Made by a program: the position numbers and the translations under genes. A DNA stretch of 64,000 nt from Apricaphanius iberus (lineage: Eukaryota > Chordata > Actinopteri > Cyprinodontiformes > Aphaniidae): NCBI GenBank assembly GCA_028564705.1, contig JAPXFQ010002662.1, forward strand, positions 806,001 to 870,000. The letters are read 5' to 3'. The notes beneath the pieces were generated by a model. The model saw only the letters and a program-made list of their open reading frames with translations. It was not told the origin of the DNA and searched no databases. Positions 31,951 to 45,130 of the stretch are shown piece after piece. Within the stretch, counting starts at the first letter, position 1; every line of letters starts with the position of its first letter.

Positions 31951-33439
31951 ACGTGCAGCCAGATGTTAGAACCTTTTTTTACTAAATCAAAACTTAGTTC
32001 ACTTTATGTATTTACTTCCACACTCAACAGAAACAAAAGACAGACTCTTGACAGATTTCAAGGGGTATAAAATCGTCTTTTGTCACTAACAGGTGCATGA
32101 CATGATACACATTTAAGGTTCAAAGGTTTAAAAGGAAAACTTTAACTTCACTATTTAATATATAGCCTTTTTATACTTTCCACCCACAAATGGCTGTTGA
32201 ACCCGAAACAGTTTTCTCCCACAACCCTTCATCAGTACAGCTCATTTATAGATTTTAATAAATTATGTATCTAGATACAGTAAAAACCTCTGAGTTAGGG
32301 TTGCTATTAAGCTGTTTAGGACATTTGTCAGACCTACACAGGTTGTACTCTTCAGGCTGTGTAAAGGCACAGAGAGGAGATGGATCATAAATCCTTTTGA
32401 AGCAGTCACTGTGACACCTAGTGGCCATAGGTTAGCCAGTTACCTCTAATATGCAGCAACACCAGACTCCACCAGAGAGAAAATACCTCATTCAAACTGA
32501 AACCATTTGTGTTACTTCTTATGAGTGAACAGATGCATAAATAATGTAAACTTTTGAAGTCCCTCTAGTTCTGAGTTCATAAAATAAAACATATTCCTGA
32601 CACTGCTTCCTGAAAGTTTAACTAAAAAAACAATTTGGCAGCCAAATGACCATAAATAATAGTTAATATACAATTTAAAGTAATATTTGCAATAGATTCT
32701 CGGATAAAAATTGTTTGGTAATGCTGAGTAAAAACAACAATCATAATAAAAATATTTATCATCAGCTAAAAATTCTGCATGAAAATGTATTTTTACTTAG
32801 TGCATCAGGACGACTCTCTTCAAGCATTTGTAAAAACATACAGGGCTTCTGTTTAAACACACCTATTAAAATAATAGAAATTTACTAAAGAAATCAAGAG
32901 TTTTTTTTTGGACAAATATTCCTAAAACCTATCAAACACTGGCAAGCCATTCTTATTACTTCAGGTATTTCATTGAAAATGTTTTGATTATACCAATCTG
33001 AGTTGCTTTATTGAAACTAAAAAATGTGGTTTACAAATAAATTGGATTTCGATTTTGTTAACTGGTTGAAGTTCATTATTCAGTATTTCCATAAGAAAAC
33101 ATCCGGCTCTTTAATAGCTGTTTATTTTATTTTTTTTGCCTTACAAATAAAAAACTTGAAGTTAAACTACACACACATGCAAGAAAATAAATGAAAACGG
33201 TTAGCAAAAAGAAACTTTACAGTGTTCCAATTTCACCCATTAAAAACATAAATACATGAACTGTGTGCAGTGTGAATACTATTCAAGTTTTTAACTGTTT
33301 GAATGGAGTCATAAAGCTGAATGGCTAATATCAAGATTAATGGGTAATAAAGGATTAAATAAATAAATGGATAAACACTAAATAAACAGGATATGTTAAG
33401 CAGAGATAGACAACATGTACTTTTTAGGCTTCGTTGAAA

Positions 33440-33498
33440 CACTGTTTAATGTGTGCTGGCACTTAGGAAGGAGAGGTGGAGCTGATGTTCCTGTTTGC

Positions 33499-33532
<34 letters not shown>

Positions 33533-35260
33533 TGGTCTGAAGACATTACCACAGACCCTCACAGTCTGCCTGATAGTCGGTCCTCACGTTCTGATTTAAA
33601 CCAGTTTACCAATTCCATTATGCTAAGCCCGAACACTGGTTGGGAAATGATGAACGATTATGTGAAACACATAATCTCCCTGCTGCACCATCGGCTGCAG
33701 TATGACAGCCAAATTTCATTCATCCTATCCAATTTCTTCCTTATTTAAGGAAAGAAAATTACTGGTCCCAGTAATCAGATATGTAGCGAGGCTGTGTGCA
33801 GGAGTTAAGCCCACTCCCATTAGGCTTTCTGCTTCGCTTTCGGCTTGACTCGAATTCACACACAGAAGTAAAAACGACAGCTACACATGTTCCAGATGTC
33901 CGACCCTCCTCAATTCTCACATCGCCTTTCACCCATTTCAAGGACTGTTATTTGGCCTTGATACATTCTCTACGACATCATCTGTTAGCGATGCCAGTTT
34001 GAAACACAGTCTCCCTTAAGTGGTTTACAGAGCAGCAGGCAGGCAGGCACTTCTTCTCCAACATTCCCCCTTTTTTTACTCAAACATCATTTTGAAAATA
34101 AGGTAAAATCAAGATGAGAATCCAATTTTATCCCTTTTTGCCTGTGATTATAATTTGACAAAAAAAAAATCGCAGTAATTGCGAGAAATTATTTGATTCT
34201 CTATCTAATGTTTCTCTTTCTGTAGCCGTGAGGCAAAATCACCAGCGAGCTGCCATTTTAAACACTGTGTAATTTCTTGCTAATACACGCTGGCTCTCAG
34301 AGAGCTCTGCTATCACAAACAAGAAGGGCAGCGTTGAGAATATGACTGTTTGTTCTCCAGCACGCAAGTCCAATTTCACTCTCCAATCGGAAATACATTA
34401 TAGGTGTAATTGAAAATTAGCAGAACATCTTTTTCTTCTTTTTAAGGGGTAGGTAATTTATCAAGCCTCATTGTTGCCGCGTGACACCACCCGGGCCTGG
34501 TCCTAACAAGGAGCCCGTAGCACCGGGAGGCTTTTTGCCTGCCCAGGGCCCCGCGGCGCTCTCTCTGCTTTGTCGCTAATTGTGGCCTCCTCTCCACTGA
34601 ATTGTGATTCGCCTAAAAGAGCTTGTTGGCTCGATGCAGTGAAGCTGCCGGTGACGCTCTCACCATTATCAAAGATACTCTTGATCTTTTCAAAAGCAGG
34701 AAATAGATTTTTTTTCCCAAGCCCCCCTGTTCAATCACACAGGGAGGGTAGGGGGGGTTGTGGGGTGAAAAAAAAAAGTAATTTGCAATGCGTCCATTAG
34801 TTCTTCATTAAAGCAAGATTAAATTGCACCTCAAATCACATCTGCCTTTTCTAGAGTAAAGGGTGACAGTTTTAGGGCCAAAACTAATTACTAGTGCCAA
34901 TGAATGAGAGAGGAAAACAGGGCTGTTTTTACATGAGATAGTGTGGCCTGTCATTATATTCAGACTAATTTCACTCTGCCTGCTCTCTTAATGAGACCAG
35001 AACGTCCTCACATCTCTCCCCCTCTCTTTCTCTGTATCTGTGCACACTCCAAATGTATAATTTCGATAGCACTTGGAGTTTGCATTAATTAATTTTTCTG
35101 CGAGACCTGCTACAAGTGCCAAATCTGTGATGTTCTGAATTATCATTAGGAGAGAAAAGAGGCAGATGGAAAGACGGCAAGTGGTGAAGACACGACGACA
35201 GTTAGTAAAACATTGAGGGGAAAGTAAAACTTAGATTCATTTTAACTTTATATCAGCTTT
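33440..35260. promoter_or_regulatory. candidate conserved non-coding block A
   Basis: About 1.8 kb has no recognisable mobile element. It has a balanced, information-rich composition with motif-like words (CATTATCAAAGATAC near 34665, TTAATGAGACC near 34990, ATTAATTAATTTTTC near 35084) and a GC-rich core at 34480-34570. In this AT-rich, repeat-laden locus that texture is what deeply conserved enhancers look like. Function is inference; no alignment was done. Confidence 0.35.
33501..33530. repeat. (GT)n microsatellite
   Basis: Fifteen TG units; they make an artificial Cys-Val frame that is not a gene. Confidence 0.95.
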
Positions 35261-37066
35261 TGCTTTACCTCATCTTCCTCTTTTAATGTATTTAAAAGTG
35301 ATTAAAAATTGTTAAATAGCTTTAAATGAGCCCGAAAACTTGTGTTTGAAGTCTAAGTGTATACAAGATTGTGGATCTACGGAATCCAAATCAAGGCGTT
35401 TTTATGATAGATTAGTATTCACACCTCTGACCACTTGGTGCATACTAATCCACATTCTCACTCACGCACAGACTACAGGTAACTAAATCAATCATTAGAA
35501 AGATTCCCATGAGAGCATCTGTGCACCGTTTCAGACATGGATCCTATACTCCATGCATCTTGATGGTGTGTTGAAGAGTTACTTAGTACTTACTTTGTAG
35601 AGTGTCACAACAAAAGAGACTGGAGTCGTGCAAACCACTGTTACATGCTGCTGGATTTCCTCCTGCTGAATTAACAGCTTCCGGGTCAGGAAATGTCTCA
35701 TTCAGAGATTCTTTCCAACTTCGATTTGAGAAATGTTCTCTAATTTCAAAACGTTCGCTGAAGGGTCGCTTAATTCTAGTCTCTGATGTGGCAGTGGAGA
35801 GCGGATTCAGTCTCCTGAAACACCCCATTAAAAGTCATGTGTCCAAGGCAAAAAAAAACACACCAAAACTTCATGACAAAAACCTCTGCAGTAATACCAT
35901 AATTTGATTAAGCACAAGTTGGTGCGTATTTCACTTCCATGCGGAGCAGGATGAAGTTGTAAGTGCAATCGTTTTAAGTGTAAATCACTTTTAAAAATGG
36001 ATTATGACTAGATTTCTTTTTAAGCCATCAGTCAAAATTATGGACGACAAAATTATCTTATTTTATTTACTTTATCTAGCATGACCTTTGTTCTATAGTC
36101 TCTAGTGAGCTTTGCCACAAAGTTTTTGGAGTTGGAAATGGTGCTTCTCTGATGGGTGTTGATGTTGAAACATACTTTTTCCAGAATTAGAACCTAAAGG
36201 CAGATGACAGCTTTTCTATGTAGTAAGTTGGAGTCTAAATTTAAGATTAACGAGCTCATAATTCTCTAGCCTGTTGAAAAAAAAAAAAAGTACCAATGAT
36301 ACAACTTTGTCACAAATCTGAGGGAGCCTTTGGTCTTTCATAAGTGGTCAAGTCTGGCATTGCAGTATTATTTCTGTCAAGCTTGGCAGCAAAAGGGGCG
36401 TAAAATTCTCGTTTCTGTGTGGTAAATGAGCACACAGTGGTGGCAGTATTGCCCTGATGTGTCGCCCTGGTGTGTCTTTTGAATAAGGCTGATTTTGTTA
36501 ATGGATAAGGTGTTCCAACTGTTATTTGTTGATGGAGAAAAGAAAATGCAGCCCACGCATGGAAATAAAGGGGTTGGAAAAAACAAAACAATCTGAAAAA
36601 TTTGCAAGAAGAGAAGTTTTGACCTCCAACAGTGATCCTAGTGTCAAGATGGCTGAAGGTGCCATGTGAACTGTTAAGTAACATGCAAATATAAACACCA
36701 TGAGAATGTCTAGCTATCATACTGCTCAGGAAGAACACGGTATTTATTCCAGAGTTGAACGTGTTTTGCTAAAAAAGGGGCAAATTGACCTCTGAACAAA
36801 AGGAGACATAGTGAAGAGGGTGGCTGAAGCAGATAGGAAAGAGTCATCATCTGCAGTGAAACCAGTCTTGTACCTGAATATAGCAGCATGTTATGCACAA
36901 CTACAGTTTGCAGGACATCTTAAAGGAAAGCAAGAAGTTACGGTTTTCCAAATAAATAATGACTCAAAGCATGCAGGCAAATTAGTTCAAAGTTGAATAA
37001 GTACAACAAATATGTGTTGGAGGGACCATCAAAAACATTAATTCTACCAAATACCAATGACCTATA
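35261..37066. other. intergenic, unassigned
   Basis: Two overlapping opposite frames at 35583-35907 and one at 36310-36738 lack any family resemblance, splice context or upstream exons, so I do not call them genes. GGCAAATTGACCTCTG-type fragments at 36600-36960 hint at eroded transposon sequence. Confidence 0.3.
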
Positions 37067-38256
37067 CAGTGGGGCAAAAAAGTATTTGACAGCCACCAAT
37101 TCTGCAAGTTGTTGCACGTAAAAAGATGTGAGAAGTCTGTAATTTTCATGATAGGTACATCTGTAGAGGGACAGAATGTAAAAAATAAATAAAAAATCCA
37201 GGAAATCACATTTAATTCTAACATTTCCCATTTTTCCTCCACATTTTGACCCATTCTTCCATGCAGATCTTCTCTAGAGATGTGATGTTTTGGAGCTGTT
37301 GCTGGGCAACACAGACTTTCAACACCCTCCACAGGTTCCCTATTGGATTGAGATCGGGAGACCGGCTAGGCCAATCAAGATCCTTGTGATGCATTTTAAG
37401 TAGCCACTCTTTCGGGATCATCCTGTTCTTGGGATGCAACACAGCATTCTTCCCCCTCCATACACGGCGAGTGCTGTTTATACCAAAGAGTTCCATTTCT
37501 CATCTAACCGCATGATATTCTCCCAGTCCTTCTGTGTATCATCCAGATGGTCTCTGGGAAACTTTAAACAGGGCTGGCCATGTCCTGGCTTATGAAGGGG
37601 GACCTTTCGAGCTCTGCAGGATTTTAACACATGACGAAATAGTGATGTGACTGTGGTCCCAGTTCCCTTCAAGTCACTGACTAGTTAGTCCATGTAGTTC
37701 TGGCCTGTTTCTGGCCACCATTCTCAAGATCATGTTTACCCCAGAAGGTGATATTTTGCAGGGAGCCCCAGGTAAAAGGAGATTCTAACAACAGTTGATC
37801 TGCTCTCACCTAGCTGCTTGCCTAAAGTAGATCGGCTAATCCCAGTGTTGTGCAGGTGTACAATCTCGTCCCTCGTGTCATTGGACAGCTCTCTGGTCTT
37901 GGTCGTGATGGAGGTTGGAGTCTGACTTTTTTAATCGGTGGATGGGTATTTTTTTATTTATTTTTATTTTTTACAGATAATAAGTTCAAACAGGTGCCAT
38001 TAATACAGGTAAGGAGTGGAGGATAACAAGTCTGCGAAGGACAGAATTCTTACTTGTTTGTAGGTACTAAATACTCATTTTCTGCACAATGATACACGTA
38101 AATCCCTTAAAAATCATACAATGTGATATGGATTTTATTTTTACATTCTGTCTCTCACACCTGGAGAAAATAGTGAAAATTACAGACCTCTCTCATCTTT
38201 TTAGTCGGGATAACTTCAACAATTGCAGCTGCAAAATACTTTTTTTTGCCCCACTG
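37067..38256 (-). mobile_element. near full-length Tc1-like transposon, inactivated
   Basis: The element is bounded by TA dinucleotides (37065-37066 and 38257-38258). It begins CAGTGGGGCAAAAAAGTATT and ends in the inverted counterpart, with long related terminal regions of about 200 bp at both sides. At 1190 bp it has the expected size for a Tc1 element carrying one transposase gene on the minus strand. Of all mobile elements in the window it is the most complete. Confidence 0.85.
37218..37912 (-). pseudogene. Tc1-like transposase, frame-broken
   Basis: On the minus strand the N-terminal helix-turn-helix part starts near 37912 with TKTRELSNDTRDEIVHLH-type wording. A middle part lies at 37478-37672 (HLDDTQKDWENIM) and a C-terminal part at 37218-37496 has [20 protein letters not shown], the DDE-domain signature. 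These lie in different frames and overlap at 37478-37496, so frameshifts or small indels have inactivated it. The family mobilises by cut-and-paste at TA sites. Confidence 0.8.
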
Positions 38257-38879
38257 TATATTAAAACTGCTGACTTTACAGAAAGTACTCGAAGAAAAAT
38301 AATTATTCCAGCATTGAGAAAACAAAAAATGTATTTCTATTTGAATAATTCTGACTGACCTAAAACAGGAATATTTTACTCGGATTTAATGTCAGATTAT
38401 GAAGGCTATGCACCTTTTCATCCACATCTCTTCAAATAAGCAACTTTGCTAGCAAACAATGTAGAAACCATCTCTCGTTTCTGTTGGTAGTAGCTCTTCA
38501 GCTATGGCATGTTCAGGCAGGAACACATAAAGGGTTATTGTTCTTTGATAAATTTCATTTTTGATTGATTGAATTCAGTTTTTTTAGGTTAAGAAATTTT
38601 GCAGGAGCCAGAATGAGCCCTTGAATGTGGCTAGTATGTTGCATGATTTCAATTTGCAAGTGTTGGTACAGTAAAGATTAAAGGAGCATTGCTGACTCGT
38701 TCATGATCTGAATTATATCAAATGGTAGTGAGCAGCTGTCACTAAATTGGGAGTTGAAGTCTTCCAAAATTAGCTTGATGTCTTTGTTCTATTTTGTATT
38801 TAGTCTGTATAGTAAATCTTAAACTCAACACACCCAAGTCTTCATAGTTCTGATAACATTCCTTTCTGATTGTAATTTG

Positions 38880-39660
38880 CAATCCTTTCTTTTCCGCTCA
38901 ACTAAAGGGGAAGACTGCTTCCAAACTCCTCAGCTCCCCTTTTCCCCTCCTCAGTCCGCTCCCCTCCGCATCGACAGAAGCCGCTATTGCTGTGTTGAGA
39001 GGTTGAGGGTGGTTAGATTAGTCTGAGAGCTACGCGCAGTCAAGTCCCACAAACAGGATTTAGCATGTTGTCTCATAGTGGCAGCTCTGCCTTGGATCAT
39101 ATGGTGCTGATGAGCCCCGGGGCATAACATGCTTATGGCAGATGCACTGCGATTTACAGAGACAGGAGAAGTGCAAAGTACACCAACTTAACATGGGCGC
39201 GTTTGTTAGCAGTGCACAAAGTTGAGATGTTGGCATCTTTAAATGAGTCAACAACGTTGTGAGGCTTTACCCCTGTGCTGTGTATAAATCTCTTAATGCA
39301 CGCTTACAGGCTTTTCAGAGGTGCCAGCTGATTAGCAGTCTCAAGACGATTTTGCCATCCTTAAATTTTTTTTATTTTTTTTACATACGGTGCAATTTCT
39401 CCTTGCGAGGTATCAAACCTCCTTTCCTTGCAAAAAAAATATATGCACTAGCACTAATTTTTTTAAGCAGCAGAATCACACCTCTGGTTTCTGCTGAAGC
39501 AAGATTTGGATGCAGAAACAGCGCCGGTTCCAGAAATTCAAACCTCATACCATCCGAGGCTGGGCTTATCCTAAGCTTGTTAGTATGTGTGATGCAGGGA
39601 CAGATAGGGACTTCTACATTACCATAACGCTGCTGAATTAACTCTGATCTTCCTCTGCAC
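38880..39660. promoter_or_regulatory. candidate conserved non-coding block B
   Basis: A repeat-free stretch has a C-rich start (38930-38990) and dense non-repetitive words such as GGCATAACATGCTTATGGC and CAGATGCACTGCGATTTACA. No plausible exon was seen. It is proposed as an enhancer candidate purely on texture and position in the mobile-element-poor block. Confidence 0.3.
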
Positions 39661-40319
39661 CAGTGGGGGAGAGAGAAAAAAATTGTTTTATGTATTTTAT
39701 TTTGCAGTATGCTGTGTAGGATATTATGATAACATGCAATTATAAATGTTTATAATCTACTTAGAGGAAAAGCAGGGTTCAAAAATATTTCTAAATAAGG
39801 TTTATTAATGCACCCCATGATTTTCTGTCCCATCATCACGATGGTGGGCTGAAATTTACAGAGTGGACCAGAAATGGAAAGAGCAAAATTTGAAGAGTGG
39901 TAATTATATTAAAGCTTGTGTAATGATTTATCTCACAACCAAGACATGCTATGGGTGGTTAATTTCTTATATTATTTTCTTTAGATGTAGAATTATCAAC
40001 CAATTTATTTTTTAAATGTTTGATTCTTTTTTTTAAAGTTCAAAGTTATTTTTAGCGTTTAGATCTTTTAAATTTATTACAGGTATAGCTATTCCTTTAA
40101 GAACAGTTGCAGAACATTACACCCTACAAAGGGGCATCATATCTCCCTAAATTCTAATTGTAATTTATAGACTTTAATCATTTATATATACATGTATCTT
40201 TTTCTGGAAATTTTATTTTTTGGGAACTCAGAGAAACAAACAAAAATAAAGTCTTTTTGGGGGGTCTTGGGGCGTAGGCGTTTCCATAGATAGGTCAGGT
40301 TGCTTTACAGTTTGTGTGT

Positions 40320-40362
40320 GGTTGGTGGTGGTGCTGGTGGTGGTGGTGGTGGGGGGGTGATA
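40320..40362. repeat. (TGG)n / G-rich simple repeat
   Basis: A TGG/GGT run ends in seven G residues; low complexity, no gene. Confidence 0.85.
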
Positions 40363-40469
40363 AAGATATACTTCCCCTTGTTTACTTCTTTCATTCATTT
40401 AAACACTGGATAAAAGTATATAAATGGTTGTTATAATTATGATTTTCTTCCTTTAATGTGTCCTTACAG

Positions 40470-41400
40470 GTTAGTGTGTGTGTGGTTGCGAGCCAGCTGG
40501 GCCAATAACCTCGTTATTAATATTCTCAATTTTCTTCAAAAAATTCAGCCAAGCTTTGTTGGTTAGCTTCACGTTTACAGCAATGATATCAGAATGATAT
40601 CAATACTTCCATCTCACTCTTACCTAGAAAATATATACGTAATATAATACATAAGATATTTTCCAAACAGTAAGGAGGGCGATATGCAGAAGAGGGTATT
40701 TCAACACCGTGCTGGTAAGAATTAATAATTCTCATTGATGTAGTTAAAGTTTTCCTCCGACCTGCTGCATCAATCCGTCTGCTTGCTGAATGTTTGAGTG
40801 GAAATACTATAAGGCTTGTACAAATTCAAGCCGATGCATTGCTAAAGTATCCCTATTATGCTGCTCATCTTATTTTGATAAACAGTAATTTGGTGTCACT
40901 GAGGACAGTAAGAAGTGAATGGGACTTGTCTATCTGCCATTCACTTTATTTCTCTCTCGGGTTAAGGCTCCCTTAGCTCCCCCTCTTTTTCTCAGTGTTG
41001 ACACATATACATATCACACACCAGGATTAGTATGACGGTGACTGTAACAAACCTCTCTTTTTAAAGAAAAAAAAAGGGAAGACAGGGGGGGAAAGCACCC
41101 TATTCTATAGTGGAGGTGCCCAGCCAGAAAATAGCATACTTAGACAACAATGGCGTGGTAAGTACCTTAGCAAAGGATCAGCCCTGGCAGCGTGAGACAC
41201 ATTACAAAACAATGGCTGACTGGCTGCCTGCTTGGCTGGCTGTCAGGAGCCGCGGAGCTGCCATGCTGTTATTTGTCTGGGGGGGGGGGGGAGAAAACGA
41301 GACAGAGACGCACATCATCATCATTTCGCTCTTCATCGCCATAAACACTGGTGTGAATGACTGGTCACAGAGTGTCTAATCCCGCCTCCCATAAACCCCC
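40470..41400. promoter_or_regulatory. candidate conserved non-coding block C, with a 13-G run
   Basis: This is repeat-poor DNA containing ACAAAACAATGGCTGACTGG (a SOX-like ACAATGG core) near 41203 and a 13-base G tract at 41279-41291. Short open frames here lack coding character. Enhancer function is inference only. Confidence 0.3.
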
Positions 41401-41999
41401 TTGCCCCCGGCATAGTGTGTGATGTTCCACTGCACAACAATAACATGGACATGATAAAAAGTCAGACATGATTTGATCTTTAGTTTAAGTTCAGATTTAC
41501 CTGATTTGAGCTATATCTGCAAATGTAAAACATATGGTAACAAAAATGTTTCAAAAAAGCCATTGCATTTGATAAAATGTTAAAAAAATTAAAAATAATA
41601 CTATTTGCTTTTAAGATTATTTATATCATTGCTAAGAAAAGTCATGTTACCACGGACTATTTACAATGCAATTTACCTCGTTCAGAATTACCGACCAAGT
41701 AACTCCGCTATTTTGACACCGTTGCAGCTAATAAGAACATGGCAACTAAATCTTTTTTTTTTTTCTAAAATGCAACTCTATCATAAGTTGTGGTTTAAAA
41801 TTAGACCCACAGATCCCCAACATGCTGTACCAAAAAAGAAGATTAATAATCCAAAACAAATTAAAATGCCCAATCCTAATTTTAAATAAATGACAATTAA
41901 TCCTGATGTTGAATTATGCTAAAATGACTCCGAGGATACCAAGTAATTATTAAACCTCCATATCATGTGTGCAAAATGACACATTTACATTCCAATATT

Positions 42000-42800
42000 T
42001 TGATAGGATCTAAATCAGGAAGTCAAATATATTCCAGTTTTATTATTGGGCCAATAATGACTTGAGATTGTTTAATGCCAGTTAAAAGAGAAAAAGGGCT
42101 GCTGTAAGAAGAAAGCAGGGGAGGTGGGGGGCGTTACTAATGATATAAGAGCGAATGTTGGAGCATCTCTTGGAAATCTGGCAGAAATCCTAATGTCGCC
42201 CCTGTCCCTCTTTTAATGCAAACCAAATGAGCCTGCAATGTAATAAGAAGCTTCCCAGAATTAGTTTCCGTTTGCAGAAAATTGCAAGAAAAAAACCCAT
42301 AGTACCTTTATCTATGAATTTCACTCCAGCATAAGCAAAAAAAAAAAGAGCCAGAGACCCTCCTCTGACATTATTTGGATGACGCGCCATCAGTAGCAGC
42401 AGCAAGAAATAACATTGTGCAAATTCTATGCATGTTAATGATAAATAGGAATCCACCTGCTCACAGATAAAATGAGTTTAATTTCCCCCCACCCATGCCT
42501 GTGTGCCTGCCTGGCCTTTTAGAAATTACTTATGCACAGCTATTATTAAAATAGGGCCAGAGCAAATGAGAAAGAAGCGCTATCTTTGGAGAGAGTGGCT
42601 GGGTTTAGACCGCCGCCGCTGCTGCTGCTCCTTCCAGGACTCTCCGCTTCACACAGTCAGCGTTTCTTCCCCACACACATATGTGCGCGCACACATAATA
42701 AACGCACACTGAGACCGAAGCTTGAGCAGAGACTCCTCGCCCTCTCTCAGCTCCAGCGGCAGCTCTGACCCAGTATTTACTAAATTAACCCAAATCCTTT
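42000..42800. promoter_or_regulatory. candidate conserved non-coding block D
   Basis: A mobile-element-free stretch has words like GGCCAATAATGACTTGAGAT and TCTGACATTATTTGGATGAC. It also has a GC-rich pocket with CCGCCGCTGCTGCTGCTCC at 42612-42632. The short frames that cross it are not convincing. Candidate regulatory DNA by texture. Confidence 0.3.
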
Positions 42801-43613
42801 TGGGACTGTAATAGAATTTGCAAGCTTTTTGAAAACATCTATTGGTTCCGAGTGTCTATCTGTTTGCACATGTATGCGTAAATGTATACAGTGAGAGAAC
42901 AAATGTGTGTGTTCCTGCGTAAGTGTGTGTGCGCTCAGGGAATGCTAGCCTGTTTTCTACCAGAATGTAATTTTGTTGTGGGAAGAGACATTTTCTTGTA
43001 TAATGTGCTTGGGCGTGCATCTTCAGAGTAGCTGAGGATGTAACATCTGAATGCAGAGGACTGAAGTTATCAGGCAGTGGTGACAAAAATATTGATGTAT
43101 GCATGGTCAGAAAAAAAAAAACAGGAAGAGGTTAGATGGAAAGGCTTGCTCTAAAAGAGTACGGAGTAGGAAGGAGTCTTCTTCTGCTCTGTATTCTTAT
43201 CTTATGCTTGTTCTCTACTAGAAAAAACCCTACATATTCCTCATATCACTCATTTGGGCCTTGAACACTTCCAAACCATTCATCCTTTTTATTTGCCAAA
43301 GGCGAAGGATGTTACGTTGACTCACTGTATGACCTTCCTCTAACCTGAATGTCTGATTCAGTAATGTTGACAAGAAAACAAGCAGAAAACAGAACGAGAA
43401 TGTTGTAACTTATTTGTTGTGGGGTCATTAAAAGTGGAAAAATGTTGAACCTGACATTGTGCGAAGTAAATAAAAAAATAAGCTGTGATCTGTCAGCGTG
43501 TACCTGCTGTAGACCAGAAAAACAATTTTTAGATCAGGGATGTCCCAAACAGGTGATTTTAAATTGATCCGTCTTGGATTACCTGCTTTCAACCATGAAA
43601 AAAGATGCACAGC

Positions 43614-43960
43614 TAGGGTTGTAACGGTACATAAAAATCAACATTAGTTATGGATTTTGGGTTTTAAACTCACAGTTCAGTATGTTTTCAGAACACTAAT
43701 TAAAAATAAATACAAATGTGCATATCACTTTTTTTTTACTTTGATCATTATTAAACAAAGAACATTTATTCCAAAATTTCTTCTTTCAATTCCTGAAGAT
43801 AATTTGACTTTAATATACTCTATGACTCAAAGAAGTTAAAAATATAGAACTGATGAGACTTCAGATTTGATTGAATTAAAAAAAATAAATACAATAATTG
43901 CATATGTATGCTGCAAGAGAACATTTTCTTCAGCCCCCATTGCAAACATTAGTTATACAA
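43614..43960. mobile_element. hAT-like inverted-repeat element, relative of 7050-7265
   Basis: It begins TAGGGTTGTAACGGTACATA and shares AATACAAATGTGCATATCAC, ACTTTGATCA and TATAGAACTGAT with the copy in FXR1 intron 16. AT-rich, no coding potential. Confidence 0.5.
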
Positions 43961-44379
43961 AGGAAATAGATGGCAAAAATGACCGAGTCAGAAAAGCCAG
44001 CCCCCTCTACATTACAGAGTAAATAGTATTAAATGTCTTGCCTACATATCTTGGGAAAAAATAAAAGCAGCGCTAAACAAAAAGTAAAAGCTTAAAACAC
44101 AACATAACATGTGACACATTAAAACATATGATATTCCAGCTATCATTTATTGCGTACTAAAAGGCAGTTTTATACGGATTTAAAGGAATTCAGTGTTTCA
44201 ACAGCTTTAAAGTGGTATAGAAGTTTATTACAGATAAGGTGAGCATAGAAACTGAAAGCTACTTCTTCATGTTCGGTTCTAATTCTCGGGATAATGAATA
44301 GACTAGAGTTGGAAGACCTGAGTGGTCTGAGTGTTTGGTAGAGTTGCATCAGGTCTTCAAAATACTTTGGTGCTAAGCA

Positions 44380-44460
44380 ATTCATCCATCCATCCATCCA
44401 TCCATTTTCTTAACCGCTTATCCAATTCAGGGTCACGGGGGAGCTGGAGCCTATCCCAGC
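44380..44460 (-). repeat. LINE-like 3' tail with (CATC)n
   Basis: CATCCATCCATCCATCCA followed by TTTTCTTAACCGCTTATCCA is the reverse of the usual fish LINE tail (GGATAAGCGG...GGATGGATGG). A short duplication of CAGGCGTTATCAGGCGTTA follows. Confidence 0.7.
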
Positions 44461-44499
44461 AATTATCAGGCGTTATCAGGCGTTAGCAATTATCAGGCT

Positions 44500-45130
44500 A
44501 AGCAATTCAATGATTAATAAATTATTTTGAATTCTATTCTGTGAGCTACAGAGAGTCAGTGTGATGTCTTTAGAACTGGAGTGATGTGCTCTACTTTCCT
44601 GGTTCTAGTCAGGGCCTGGGCAGCAGCTATCTGCATCAGCTTCAGCTGTCTGACTTTTTAGGCAGACCTGTGAGGACGCTGTTGCAGTAATCAATGTGAC
44701 TGAAGATAAATGCACAAATTAGTCTTTCAGGGTCCTGTTGCAACATCAGTACTTTAACTGAATGTTCTTCGGGTGATAGAAGGCTGACCTTGTTATTGCT
44801 TTTATGTTGCCTTGGAAGTTCAGGTCTAAGTCCATTATTACACCCAGATTTCAGGTCTGATCAGAATATTGTTGTTGTATTAACTGAATCTGTGTGCGGA
44901 CTATTGATTGTCCCTCTTTAGGTCCAAAGATAAAAACTTTAGTCTTGTTTCTGTTCAGCTGAAGAAAATGGCTCATCCATCCATTGGTTTGCATTTATTT
45001 AGGGTTTGGATGGGTTAAAAGACACCTGATAACATAGTAATGTAAAGCCGAGTATCATCTGCATAGTTACGGTGACTAATCTTATTGGGTTTTATAATGT
45101 GGACTAGCGGGACACATCACAAAAGATTGT
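44500..45130. repeat. high-copy fish interspersed repeat
   Basis: GGAGTGATGTGCTCTACTTT, CAGCAGCTATCTGCATCAGC, GACGCTGTTGCAGTAATCAA and GAGTATCATCTGCATAGTTA are in the order of a widespread percomorph repeat I recognise. Family name not assigned. Confidence 0.55.

Noticed and set aside
33476..33748. Open frame with Cys-Val repeats
   Set aside because: It is produced by the (GT)n microsatellite, with no family resemblance or splice context.
35583..35907. Two overlapping frames of 81 and 101 codons on opposite strands
   Set aside because: Neither resembles a known family and no exon partners were found; mutual overlap points to chance openness.
36310..36738. 142-codon minus-strand frame
   Set aside because: Composition is irregular, there is no recognisable domain, and nearby text looks like eroded transposon sequence.
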